DNA of 64,000 nt, from assembly GCF_044904605.1 (NCBI RefSeq), contig NZ_JADIKI010000020.1, positions 1-64,000 on the forward strand, in the 5' to 3' direction. The DNA is from Dyella_B humi. Its GTDB lineage: Bacteria > Pseudomonadota > Gammaproteobacteria > Xanthomonadales > Rhodanobacteraceae. The notes below the pieces were generated by a model, which was not told the DNA's origin, made no database searches, and saw only the letters and a program-made list of their open reading frames with translations. A program made the translations under genes and the position numbers. Shown here in pieces: positions 52,049 through 60,268 of this stretch (positions are counted from its first letter, which is position 1; each line of letters starts with the position of its first letter).

Positions 52049-53200
52049 ATGCAAATGAAATCGACGAGAGCCTTAGCCCTCTTTCTTTTGTTGGGCGGTG
52101 TGAATGTGTTGGCTATGGCCCAGGACACGATGCCTGCTCCAGCGCAGATGAGACCCCATTCGCTGGACGCTGCCATCGCCAAAGGCGTGGTCAACGCGCG
52201 GATGAGCTTATTTAGCGTCACTGACCAGAAGCACGTTTTTGACACGATTGCCGGTCTCGATCCGGGCATGATTTATGTGACCTATGTCGGCGTGTGGGGC
52301 ACCATTCGCCAACAGGATCTCAATTCGGCCGGTCGGATTGCCGACAAACTCCAGCAGCTCGTGCCGCACACCATTCTGGGTGGAGGCGTCAATGAGTCCG
52401 TCTCGCTTTCCATTCCTCCACAGAGGCTCAATTGTGGAGGGCAGCTTGGCACGAAGACGTTCAGCCCAACGGCCATGATCGATCCCCGTCAGCGTGCGCT
52501 TGGCGATACGGCATGGCTTGATCTGGCAAATCCAACAGCACGGGATTACTACCTCTGTGTCGGAACCGAATTGATTGACCGGGGCTACACGCTGATCGGC
52601 TTTCCCGAGCACGAAAACCTGATTGCCCATGCCTCGTCGAAAACCGAGGCGATTGAAAACTTCGTGTCGTTGTTGCAGGTGTTGCGCAAGTATGGGGCGG
52701 AAAAGGGCAGAGTCATCTACTTTTCCGGTGATCCCGCGACGGATGCCACGGTGAAGCAGATCGATTTTTACTACGTTCCTGCGCGCTTCTACCACCTGAC
52801 ATTCGCGCAAAAATATCAAAACAAAGTTTTACGTCCAGGTGTGGGCGTGGGTTACTCCTATAGTTTGAGTCCGGCACGCGTGCGCGATGTGCTGGCCACT
52901 GCTCCCAAACATGCTCGCGTGTTTTTCTACGTCGATAACTGGGACGCAAAGCAGGACGATCTCCGTCGCTTCATGGAGCTAGACAGTGACAACCGTCGCT
53001 ATCTGTTGATCACCAGCGCGCAAACCGCGCATCAAAACGGCGCCTATTTCATTCCTCCTATGCTTCATTGCGTCGATTGCATTCCTGCAGCGGCGGTGGG
53101 AGACAAATGTGAAATACGGGCCGACGGAAAGACGGAATACGACGCGGTGGCATGTGGGGACATCCCAACGATCAAACGCGTGCTTGCTGAACAAAGATAG
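52049..53200 (+). CDS. Exported protein of unknown function, possible TIM-barrel
   Basis: About 383 residues from ATG 52049 or 52055, chosen because a signal peptide follows (STRALALFLLLGGVNVLAMAQ); the frame extends to 52004. The mature part has alternating strands and helices: VFDTIAGLDPGMIYVTYVGVW, IADKLQQLVPHTILGGGVNESV, FVSLLQVLRKYGAEKGRVIYFSGDP, KHARVFFYVDNWDAKQDDLRRFMELDSDNRRYLLITSA, resembling a (beta/alpha) barrel, with cysteine pairs near the C-terminus (LHCVDCIPA). No catalytic signature recognised. It follows the exported glycan-binding-like gene by 290 bases on the same strand; a related role is possible. Confidence 0.55.
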   Translation: MQMKSTRALALFLLLGGVNVLAMAQDTMPAPAQMRPHSLDAAIAKGVVNARMSLFSVTDQKHVFDTIAGLDPGMIYVTYVGVWGTIRQQDLNSAGRIADKLQQLVPHTILGGGVNESVSLSIPPQRLNCGGQLGTKTFSPTAMIDPRQRALGDTAWLDLANPTARDYYLCVGTELIDRGYTLIGFPEHENLIAHASSKTEAIENFVSLLQVLRKYGAEKGRVIYFSGDPATDATVKQIDFYYVPARFYHLTFAQKYQNKVLRPGVGVGYSYSLSPARVRDVLATAPKHARVFFYVDNWDAKQDDLRRFMELDSDNRRYLLITSAQTAHQNGAYFIPPMLHCVDCIPAAAVGDKCEIRADGKTEYDAVACGDIPTIKRVLAEQR

Positions 53201-53223
53201 GTCAACAAATTGGGGAACCTGTT

Positions 53224-54126
53224 TCAGCCCGAGGTCAGCTGCAACTCCTTCACCAGTTCGATCAGCGCGCGCAGCCGCGCGGGCACGAAACGGCGACCTG
53301 GGTAGTAAAGTCTCAGGCCGCCGAAGGGTAGGCACCACGGAACCAACACGGGCACCAGAACGCCGGCTTGTAGTTCCTCCGCAATGAGCCATTCGGAAAT
53401 GAAGCCAATGCCCAGTCCAAGCAGCACCGCCTGCTTGATGGCGGCAAGCTCGTTGAGTGCCATGCGCACTGGCAGGTCCATCTGCAGCTTGCGGCCGTTC
53501 TTCTCCAGTTCCCAGCGGTAGATGCCACCGTGCGACATGTTCATGCCGATGCTCTGGTGTTTGAGCAGGTCGCGCGGATGTTTGGGCGTGCCGTGGCGTT
53601 CCAGATATTCGGGCGTCGCCACCACCAACATGCGTAGGTCGCGGGAGAGCGGCACGGCGATCATGTCCTGCGGCACTGATTCGGCGAGGCGGGTGCCGGC
53701 GTCGAAGCCTTCGGCCACGATGTCGATCATGCGCGACTCACTCACCAGGTCGATGCGCACCTCGGGGTAGCGTTGCGCGTAAGGGCCGAACAGAGGTTCC
53801 AGCAGCAGCGATGCCGCTCCCTGCGGCGCATTGATCCGCAGCGTGCCGCTGGGCGTGTCGGGTCCGCTGCCGGCTTCTTCGCCGGCGCTGTGGATTTCGG
53901 CGAGTGCCGGGGCGATACGCTCTACATAACGCTGCCCCGCGTCGGTGAGTGCCACGCTGCGCGTCGAGCGGTTGAACAGGCGCACCTTGAGGCGCGCCTC
54001 AAGCCCGGCCACGGCACCGCTCACCGCCGTGGTCGACATGCCCAGCTCCTGCGCCGCGCCGCGAAAGCTGTGGCGACGCGCGACGGCAAGGATCACTTCG
54101 AGTTCGGTCATTCCCGTGCGATGCAT
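53224..54126 (-). CDS. LysR-family transcriptional regulator
   Basis: 300 residues (295 if it starts at the second Met, 54111). N-terminal LysR helix-turn-helix: LEVILAVARRHSFRGAAQELGMSTTAVSGAVAGLEARLKVRLFNRSTRSVALTDAG. Then the effector-binding domain: SGTLRINAPQGAASLLLEPLFGPYAQRYPEVRIDLVSESRMIDIVAEGFDAGTRLAE, typical of the GcvA/DsdC-like subgroup. Divergent from the aldehyde dehydrogenase 145 bases away, which is the likely target; inverted repeat 54135-54177 is a candidate site. Confidence 0.92.
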   Translation of the reverse strand: MHRTGMTELEVILAVARRHSFRGAAQELGMSTTAVSGAVAGLEARLKVRLFNRSTRSVALTDAGQRYVERIAPALAEIHSAGEEAGSGPDTPSGTLRINAPQGAASLLLEPLFGPYAQRYPEVRIDLVSESRMIDIVAEGFDAGTRLAESVPQDMIAVPLSRDLRMLVVATPEYLERHGTPKHPRDLLKHQSIGMNMSHGGIYRWELEKNGRKLQMDLPVRMALNELAAIKQAVLLGLGIGFISEWLIAEELQAGVLVPVLVPWCLPFGGLRLYYPGRRFVPARLRALIELVKELQLTSG

Positions 54127-54134
54127 GGATTATC

Positions 54135-54177
54135 CTGATATTCGGAATATGCCATTCACTATAAATCGGATTATCAG
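54135..54177. promoter_or_regulatory. Imperfect inverted repeat between LysR and ALDH genes
   Basis: CTGATATTCGGA (54135-54146) and TCGGATTATCAG (54166-54177) match as reverse complements at 10 of 12 positions, 19 bases apart, with a TATAAA at 54160-54165. LysR regulators bind such sites beside divergent target promoters; binding is inferred. Confidence 0.5.
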
Positions 54178-54271
54178 AACAATGATCCATCCCTAGACTG
54201 CGTTGTGCAACGCCCCAGTGCCGGCTCTCCCAGCTTGGCGGGGCACCTTCACCTTTCCAGAGGAAGTCGAC

Positions 54272-55702
54272 ATGCAGCGTATCGAACACATCTACATCAA
54301 CGGCGAATTCGTCGTGCCACACGGCCAGGAATGGTTCGACCTGCACAACCCCAGCACCGAGGAAGTCATCGGCCAGGTTCGGCTGGGTGACGAGCAGGAC
54401 GCGCAGCGCGCGATCGCTGCGGCCAAGGCGGCGTTTCCAGCATGGTCGCGCACCACGCGCGAGGAGCGCATCGATGCGCTTCAGCGCATGCATAAAGCCA
54501 TCGCGGCGCGCGAGGATGCGCTGATGGAAGCCGTCGTCACCGAATACGGCGCGCCGCACACGCGTGGTCGCTGGATGGCAACCTATCCGGCCGACGTCAT
54601 CATGCAGGCCATCGACGCGCTGCGATCCTTCCAGTTCGAGGAGCAAGCTGGCAGCGCGCGCGTGATCCTGACACCGGTCGGCGTGGCTGGCCTGATCACA
54701 CCGTGGAACAGCGATGCCGGCTTCATTTGCAACAAGCTGGCGACGGCGCTGGCGGCCGGTTGCACCGCTGTTATCAAACCCAGCGAAATGAGTGCGATGC
54801 AGACGCAGGTCGTCGTCGAGGCGCTGCACGAAGCGGGTCTCCCCAAAGGCGTGTTCAACATCGTCAATGGCCGCGGCGACGTGGTCGGCGAAACCATCGC
54901 GCGCCATCCCGACATCGCCAAGATCTCGTTCACCGGTTCGTCCGCGGTTGGTCAGCATCTGGTCGGCGCCGGTGCCGAGACGATGAAGCGCGTAACGCTG
55001 GAGCTAGGCGGCAAGTCGCCGACCGTGGTGCTTGACGACGCGGACTTCGCCGCCATCATGCCGCTGGTGCTGCAGGCTGGGTTCATGAACAGTGGTCAAG
55101 CCTGCATCGCAGGCACGCGCATCCTGGTGCCACGGCAGCGGCTAGCGGAATTCGAGCAGGTCGCGAAGGCAGCCGTCGCACAGGTCAAGTCCGGCGATCC
55201 GCGCGATGCTACGACCGACATCGGCCCGATGGTCAGCGCGAAACAGTGGGAACGCGTACAGAGCTACATCCGCCTCGGCATCGAGGAGGGCGCACAAGTG
55301 CTCGCTGGCGGCGAGGGCCGGCCCGACGGCCTGCGCGTCGGCTGGTTCGTAAAGCCGACGATCTTCACCGGCGCGAACAACCGCATGCGCATTGCGCGCG
55401 AGGAAATCTTCGGCCCCGTGCTCACGATTATTCCCTACGACGACGACGACGAGGCCGACGCCATCGCCATTGCCAATGACACGCGCTACGGCCTCAGCGC
55501 CATCGTACTAGGCAAAAACCTCGAACGGTGCGAGCGCGTGGCGCGCCAGATCGACTCCGGCCGCGTACTCGTCAACACGCTCGCCCACGAACCACGCGCA
55601 CCGTTCGGTGGCTTCAAGCACTCCGGGCTCGGCCGCGAGATGGGTCGATGGGGCATGAGCGCGTATCTTGAACCCAAGACCTTGCTGATGGCGGCGGGAT
55701 AA
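54272..55702 (+). CDS. NAD(P)-dependent aldehyde dehydrogenase
   Basis: 476 residues from the ATG at 54272, with GAGGAAG before it; a longer frame to 54203 is unsupported. The catalytic Glu is in LELGGKSPTVVLDDADF and the catalytic Cys in NSGQACIAGTR; the cofactor region has LITPWNSDAGFICNKLATALAAGC and FTGSSAVGQHL. The protein ends FGGFKHSGLGREMGRWGMSAYLEPKTLL. It oxidises an aldehyde to a carboxylic acid in the cytoplasm; the aldehyde is not known. Single gene under probable LysR control. Confidence 0.93.
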   Translation: MQRIEHIYINGEFVVPHGQEWFDLHNPSTEEVIGQVRLGDEQDAQRAIAAAKAAFPAWSRTTREERIDALQRMHKAIAAREDALMEAVVTEYGAPHTRGRWMATYPADVIMQAIDALRSFQFEEQAGSARVILTPVGVAGLITPWNSDAGFICNKLATALAAGCTAVIKPSEMSAMQTQVVVEALHEAGLPKGVFNIVNGRGDVVGETIARHPDIAKISFTGSSAVGQHLVGAGAETMKRVTLELGGKSPTVVLDDADFAAIMPLVLQAGFMNSGQACIAGTRILVPRQRLAEFEQVAKAAVAQVKSGDPRDATTDIGPMVSAKQWERVQSYIRLGIEEGAQVLAGGEGRPDGLRVGWFVKPTIFTGANNRMRIAREEIFGPVLTIIPYDDDDEADAIAIANDTRYGLSAIVLGKNLERCERVARQIDSGRVLVNTLAHEPRAPFGGFKHSGLGREMGRWGMSAYLEPKTLLMAAG

Positions 55703-56139
55703 TCCCTCTGCTCCGTCGCGGCGCTCACATTGTCCCTGCCACGTTTTATTACGGGCATCTTTTGTTTGGTAACTGCACATAACAACCTTGCCGCCGCAGT
55801 TGCGCGATGAACGCGTAGCTGACGGGCCGGGCGAGATATCCTTTCGATGAATCGCGCGCACGGATTCATAGCGTGATCCGCACCGACATGCGTATAGCAT
55901 TGAATGCTGAAGTTTCCCCGTGAATCTCCCGAACACCAAGCCAGAGGGCATTTAGTCTCCTCGGCCCCGGTTTCCTCGTTGAGCTCTCTATCAAGGGAAC
56001 CCTTGATGAAAGAACGTGTCTACCGACGTTAGCCGCAACACGCGCTGACGGTATGCGTAAGTTTTACGCGGGTAATTGGCTTGAATGAGGCTGTGTCATC
56101 GAACGTTCCGAGCACGGCCAACATCAGACCTTGGACCAC
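55703..56139. other. Intergenic region, nothing supported
   Basis: About 437 bases after the aldehyde dehydrogenase. No protein-like frame with a ribosome site, no repeat or clear terminator recognised. Confidence 0.4.
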
Positions 56140-57069
56140 ATGCGCTGGCGACAGCCGGCGCTGACGCGTCGAGCGCGGGTATTCGTGCTGGCTTTGGTAT
56201 TAGCACTACACGCGCTGTTCGCGCTGATGCTGTGGTCTGCGATGCGGCCGATAGCACCTGTCGATGGCGATCAGGTGCTGATAGTGCGTCTGCTGGATGG
56301 CACCCGTATGCGGCGTGCCACTCCGCCGCCTGCGCCACCCATGCTGCCTAAGTTGGTGTCGCCGCAGCAGGCGGCGGCGCCACGCGTTCGCCCCGTGTCG
56401 CACGAGAGGCCACGTCATGATGCGATGGTCCTGCAAGATGATGCGGCAGCACCTGTGCCGGCGGCTTCCGTGGCCACACCGGCCGCCATCAATTTACGGC
56501 TACCACCCGCGCTGACGGACACATCAAGTGTCGGGGCCAAACCGGCCAAGCCTGCGGACGATCGTCAGATCATGCAGCACGACATCAATCCCATGCACTT
56601 CAAGCCCACGCGTTTCGATAAATATTTTCCGCCTCCGAACGAGACAGCTGGTGGTGCTGTGGGTCGCCATATAGGCGATGCAATCCAGGCGATCACCAAA
56701 AGCATGTGTGATCCCACCAAGCGCAGTACGGCTTCCAACTTACTGTGCGGCGCGCCTCCCACGCCACCCTCGCCCATGGATCGCGATGAGCGCCTCAACC
56801 TGCCGCCGTCGTCGCTGGTTGGCGATCCGCATCCGATCAAGCCATTGCCACTGTCGACCTGCATCGCTGAGTACAACGACGGCAAGCCACTGTCGTATGG
56901 CTGCCCGATAAACACGCCTGACTTGGCCTTTCAAGCCGAAATGCGTGTATGCATCGATCTGTTCCGTGCGGGCAAGCGCCTCAAGACCTGGTGCCCAGCC
57001 GACACGCCCAAGCGCGCAGCCGCCGAATCGTTCACACCAGCGGCTTCCTCTAACGTGGGTTCGCAATGA
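56140..57069 (+). CDS. Single-helix anchored periplasmic protein, unrecognised
   Basis: 309 residues from ATG 56140 (TTG 56131 would add three). One membrane anchor near the N-terminus (VFVLALVLALHALFALMLW) preceded by Arg-rich residues puts the rest in the periplasm. A Pro/Ala-rich linker (TPPPAPPMLPKL, AAAPVPAASVATPAAINLRLPP) spans about residues 55-130 as in TonB-like or energy-coupling proteins. The C-terminal part has three short Cys pairs (SMCDPTKRS..LLCGAPP, STCIAEYNDGKPLSYGCP, RVCIDLFRAGKRLKTWCP). Conserved in appearance, but I know no function; lone gene. Confidence 0.6.
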   Translation: MRWRQPALTRRARVFVLALVLALHALFALMLWSAMRPIAPVDGDQVLIVRLLDGTRMRRATPPPAPPMLPKLVSPQQAAAPRVRPVSHERPRHDAMVLQDDAAAPVPAASVATPAAINLRLPPALTDTSSVGAKPAKPADDRQIMQHDINPMHFKPTRFDKYFPPPNETAGGAVGRHIGDAIQAITKSMCDPTKRSTASNLLCGAPPTPPSPMDRDERLNLPPSSLVGDPHPIKPLPLSTCIAEYNDGKPLSYGCPINTPDLAFQAEMRVCIDLFRAGKRLKTWCPADTPKRAAAESFTPAASSNVGSQ

Positions 57070-57276
57070 GCCCTGTATTTGACTTCTTGGGCCTCGGTTT
57101 CGAACACCCTCAACCTTATGGCGATTAGGGGCAGGGCGGTTGAGGTCTTCTCACAGATGCCAACTTTTTGGCGAGGCACGGGACGAAGCAGCACTGCGAC
57201 TTGCTTTGCCGATCCCGTGGGCGCCCTGTAACCAACCGACCATCGTCGTGCACACGCAAATTTACGACTAGAAGCG

Positions 57277-58710
57277 TCAAGTGGTCTCAAGCACAACAAC
57301 GGTATCGTTGGGGTCGAGCGGCTTGCCTGGCAATTGCAGATCGAGCACCTGTCCTTTTTGGGTGTATTTAAGTGGTGCGTGCTGTGGATCCGCGAGCAAG
57401 TAAGCTTTCTTGATCTGGACTCGGGGACCCGACAAGTGGAATGCCTCGCCAGGCCAAGTCAGCAAATGGATGTAGATTTTTCCTGGCCTGGCGGTAGCGC
57501 GCCAATCCCAGGCAGGCACCCATTTCGGCTGCTTCTCGCCAACGGTTTTTTCAGTGGTAGAGAACTTTCCATGATCACCCGGAAACGGCGTTGGCCCGGT
57601 ACCGTAGATTGATTCGCCGTTGACGTCGAGCCATGTGCCAATGGCCTGCAGGCGTTCGGCTTCTCCTGCAGGAATAACGCCTTCCGCGTCGGGGCCGACG
57701 TTGAGCAGCAAATTACCGCCCTTGCTTGCAACATCGGCGAGGGTCCGTATGAGTTCCTGGGTTGATTTGAAATTAGTGTCGGCTGATTTGTAGCCCCAGG
57801 TGTCGTTGATCGTCATGCAGGTTTCCCAGTCGCGACCCGGGTAGCCCTGCGCGGGAACGTGCTGTTCGGGCGTCTCGGTATCACCTTGATAGCCTCCGCC
57901 AAGACGATTGTTCCAGATCAAGTTCGGATGCTGATTGAGCAGGGTGACGATTTCCGATGCGAGCTGAGGCGTCATGTCCGAGGTGGGGGTATCGAACCAG
58001 ATCACCGACGGCGCCGCTGGCTGATAGTTGGCCAACAGTTCCTTCAGCTGCGGAATGGCCTTGGTGTGCAAGTAGTCGGCAAAGTTACCTTGCTGAGCTT
58101 TGTCCCAATGGCCGGTATGGAAAGCATCCATGTTAAGTGCGGCGCCGCCAGCTGCCGACCAATCCTGATCTTGCGAATAGTAGAAGCCGAATTTGATTCC
58201 TTGTTTGTGCGCTTCTACGGCGAGCTCCTGCAACGGATCACGTTTGAATGGCGTTGCATCGACAATATTGAACGGGTTCGCCTTCGAATCGAACATCGCG
58301 AAGCCGTCGTGATGCTTGGCGGTAATGATGATGTATTTCATGCCGGCAGCCTTGGCGAGAGCGACCCAGGCATGCGCATCGAATTTTGTGGGGTCGAACT
58401 GCGACGCGAGCTTTTTGTAGTCGGCGACGGGAATCTTCGCGTTGTACATAATCCATTCGCCGATGCCGTCAACCGGCTTGCCTTGCCAGTTGCCGGCCGG
58501 CACGGCGTAGAGCCCCCAATGGATGAACATGCCAAAACGCGCCTGTCGCCACCAGGCCATGCGCGCATCGCGCTGCGCTGGCGTTTCCGTGTCCTGAACG
58601 GCAGGAACCGGGTGAGATGAGGTGTGCTGCTGTATCTGCCCGGCGTTCGCAAGCGCGCACGGGACTGCCAACGTCAAAGACAGAGAGATAGAGCGGATCA
58701 ACGATTTCAT
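57277..58710 (-). CDS. GH29 alpha-L-fucosidase
   Basis: 477 residues from the ATG at 58710, chosen for AAAGGA upstream and the signal peptide that follows (RSISLSLTLAVPCALANAG). GH29 blocks: FGMFIHWGLYAVPAGNW, YIIITAKHHDGFAMFDS, KFGFYYSQDQDWS and the nucleophile Asp in SVIWFDTPTSDM; TLADVASKGGNLLLNVGPDAEGVI follows. It removes terminal alpha-L-fucose, for example from xyloglucan side chains, outside the cytoplasm. A C-terminal beta-sandwich begins around residue 380. Lies 38 bases after the GH27 gene, same strand, so one operon with GH27 (and probably GH74). Confidence 0.93.
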   Translation of the reverse strand: MKSLIRSISLSLTLAVPCALANAGQIQQHTSSHPVPAVQDTETPAQRDARMAWWRQARFGMFIHWGLYAVPAGNWQGKPVDGIGEWIMYNAKIPVADYKKLASQFDPTKFDAHAWVALAKAAGMKYIIITAKHHDGFAMFDSKANPFNIVDATPFKRDPLQELAVEAHKQGIKFGFYYSQDQDWSAAGGAALNMDAFHTGHWDKAQQGNFADYLHTKAIPQLKELLANYQPAAPSVIWFDTPTSDMTPQLASEIVTLLNQHPNLIWNNRLGGGYQGDTETPEQHVPAQGYPGRDWETCMTINDTWGYKSADTNFKSTQELIRTLADVASKGGNLLLNVGPDAEGVIPAGEAERLQAIGTWLDVNGESIYGTGPTPFPGDHGKFSTTEKTVGEKQPKWVPAWDWRATARPGKIYIHLLTWPGEAFHLSGPRVQIKKAYLLADPQHAPLKYTQKGQVLDLQLPGKPLDPNDTVVVLETT

Positions 58711-58748
58711 TCCTTTCTCCTGCATCAAGATTATTGGGGCATCATCCG

Positions 58749-60131
58749 TTACCGCACTGGGCTTACTGCATACAACGCACACCCATGTGCCGGCAAACCG
58801 ATCGCCAAACGATCGGATGCCTCCAAGCGATGGCCGCTCCACAGCTCGCGCGCCGCATGCTTGCCGGAAGCCAGGCCGAGCTGCTCCCAACTCGCGTTCG
58901 ATGATGCTGGCTTATCATCCAAGTTGAACACGGCCAGGTAACGTTCGCCGGCTTTTCCGGATGCTACCCACACGCGCACGTGTTCGAAGCCTGAAGGTAG
59001 GTGTTCTATCGGATGGTTATCGTGACTGTGCTGATCGATCGCGATGACGTCTTTGTTGATTATCAACGCACGCGTGGCGTCATCCAGCTTCGTCAGATTG
59101 GCGCCGAGGATGAGCGGGGAACGCGCAATGGTGAGGAGAGTCAGCTGTGTCCGTTCTTCATCCAGTGTCAGGCGAGAATGACGTGGCTCGCCCAAGCCTG
59201 GGTGCGGCGCGAGCATGCCGAACGGCAGCATGTCGGCATCGGGCCAGCGACCGTCGTGGGCTTGTCCTGTCCACGGCAGCAAGCGATCGAAGATATTGCC
59301 CACACCCGACGGAAAATCATCGCTGGGATGGTCGTGTGCGAATGTCCAGCCGTCCCATATGTCATTGGAAATGCGCCACATCTGGCCGTATTTACGAATC
59401 TCTGAGGCGTGCGAAGGCTGCGTCGGTCCGGGCGACAAGCTCAGCACGATCGGGCGTCCGGTCTTTTTGATCGCCGCGGCGATCTGGCGAATCTCGCTGA
59501 TGCGATAAGGATTATTGGCAATGCAATCGACCTTGAGAAAGTCGACACCCCAACGCGCGTACAACGCCATCATCGCATCGTAATAAGCCTGCCCTGCTGC
59601 GTTGTCACGGATGCCATAGTCGCCATCGTCCCAGGGACAGGTATCGGCGGTATCGGCAGCATCTTGTGCGTGAAACGGAGAGCCAGCAATCGACAGATTT
59701 GCCTCCACGGCCTGTTTGGGAATCCCGCGCACGATATGGATGCCGAACTTCAACCCCTGCAGGTGCACCCAGTCGGCGATGGGTTTGAAGCCTTGTCCAT
59801 CGACAGAAGAGGGGAAGCGTTTCGATGAGGGAATCAGCAGTCCATGCGCATCCACGGCATAGTCGCGATGTTGTAACTTGTCACCGAACGGATTGCCCAT
59901 GTACCAGCCTTCATCGATCACGGCATACGTCCAACCGTAAGCGTGCAGTTTGGCGAGTTCCGTGGTGTTGGCTTTGAAGTCGGCTTCGTCGATGGTGAGG
60001 CCGTAGGAGTCCCAGCTGTTCCAGCCCATGGGTGGAGTTGGGGCGACTTCCTGTGCACCGGATGTTGTTGCAGCAGCAAGCAGGATAGGCAGCAACAGTG
60101 CGCTTCTTAGCCAGTGTGTCACGAGGTTCAT
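58749..60131 (-). CDS. GH27 alpha-galactosidase
   Basis: 460 residues from the ATG at 60131 (GAAGGG just upstream), with signal peptide (SALLLPILLAAATTSGA). GH27 hallmarks: TPPMGWNSWDSYGLTIDE, WTYAVIDEGWY, FGIHIVRGIPKQAVEAN, the nucleophile Asp in VDFLKVDCIANN, LSLSPGP, and acid/base Asp in RISNDIWDGW. The C-terminal half is a beta-sandwich (ERYLAVFNLDDKPAS). It releases alpha-linked galactose, as on xyloglucan or galactomannan side chains. Middle gene of GH74-GH27-GH29. Confidence 0.93.
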   Translation of the reverse strand: MNLVTHWLRSALLLPILLAAATTSGAQEVAPTPPMGWNSWDSYGLTIDEADFKANTTELAKLHAYGWTYAVIDEGWYMGNPFGDKLQHRDYAVDAHGLLIPSSKRFPSSVDGQGFKPIADWVHLQGLKFGIHIVRGIPKQAVEANLSIAGSPFHAQDAADTADTCPWDDGDYGIRDNAAGQAYYDAMMALYARWGVDFLKVDCIANNPYRISEIRQIAAAIKKTGRPIVLSLSPGPTQPSHASEIRKYGQMWRISNDIWDGWTFAHDHPSDDFPSGVGNIFDRLLPWTGQAHDGRWPDADMLPFGMLAPHPGLGEPRHSRLTLDEERTQLTLLTIARSPLILGANLTKLDDATRALIINKDVIAIDQHSHDNHPIEHLPSGFEHVRVWVASGKAGERYLAVFNLDDKPASSNASWEQLGLASGKHAARELWSGHRLEASDRLAIGLPAHGCALYAVSPVR

Positions 60132-60268
60132 TCCCTTCTTCAAGGTGGTATCTCACGTAGGCTGGGATGAAATACCAGCTTTCATGCAGATGGCGATGCC
60201 GGATTCGATCCCAGCCTACAAAGCTCGAATCCCTCCCCCGAAAAGCAGGGGAGGGAGCGATGCACACA

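Noticed and set aside
53999..54958. 319-codon minus-strand frame spanning LysR and ALDH genes
   Set aside because: Antisense shadow; both sense genes have clear family motifs and a divergent promoter lies inside this frame.
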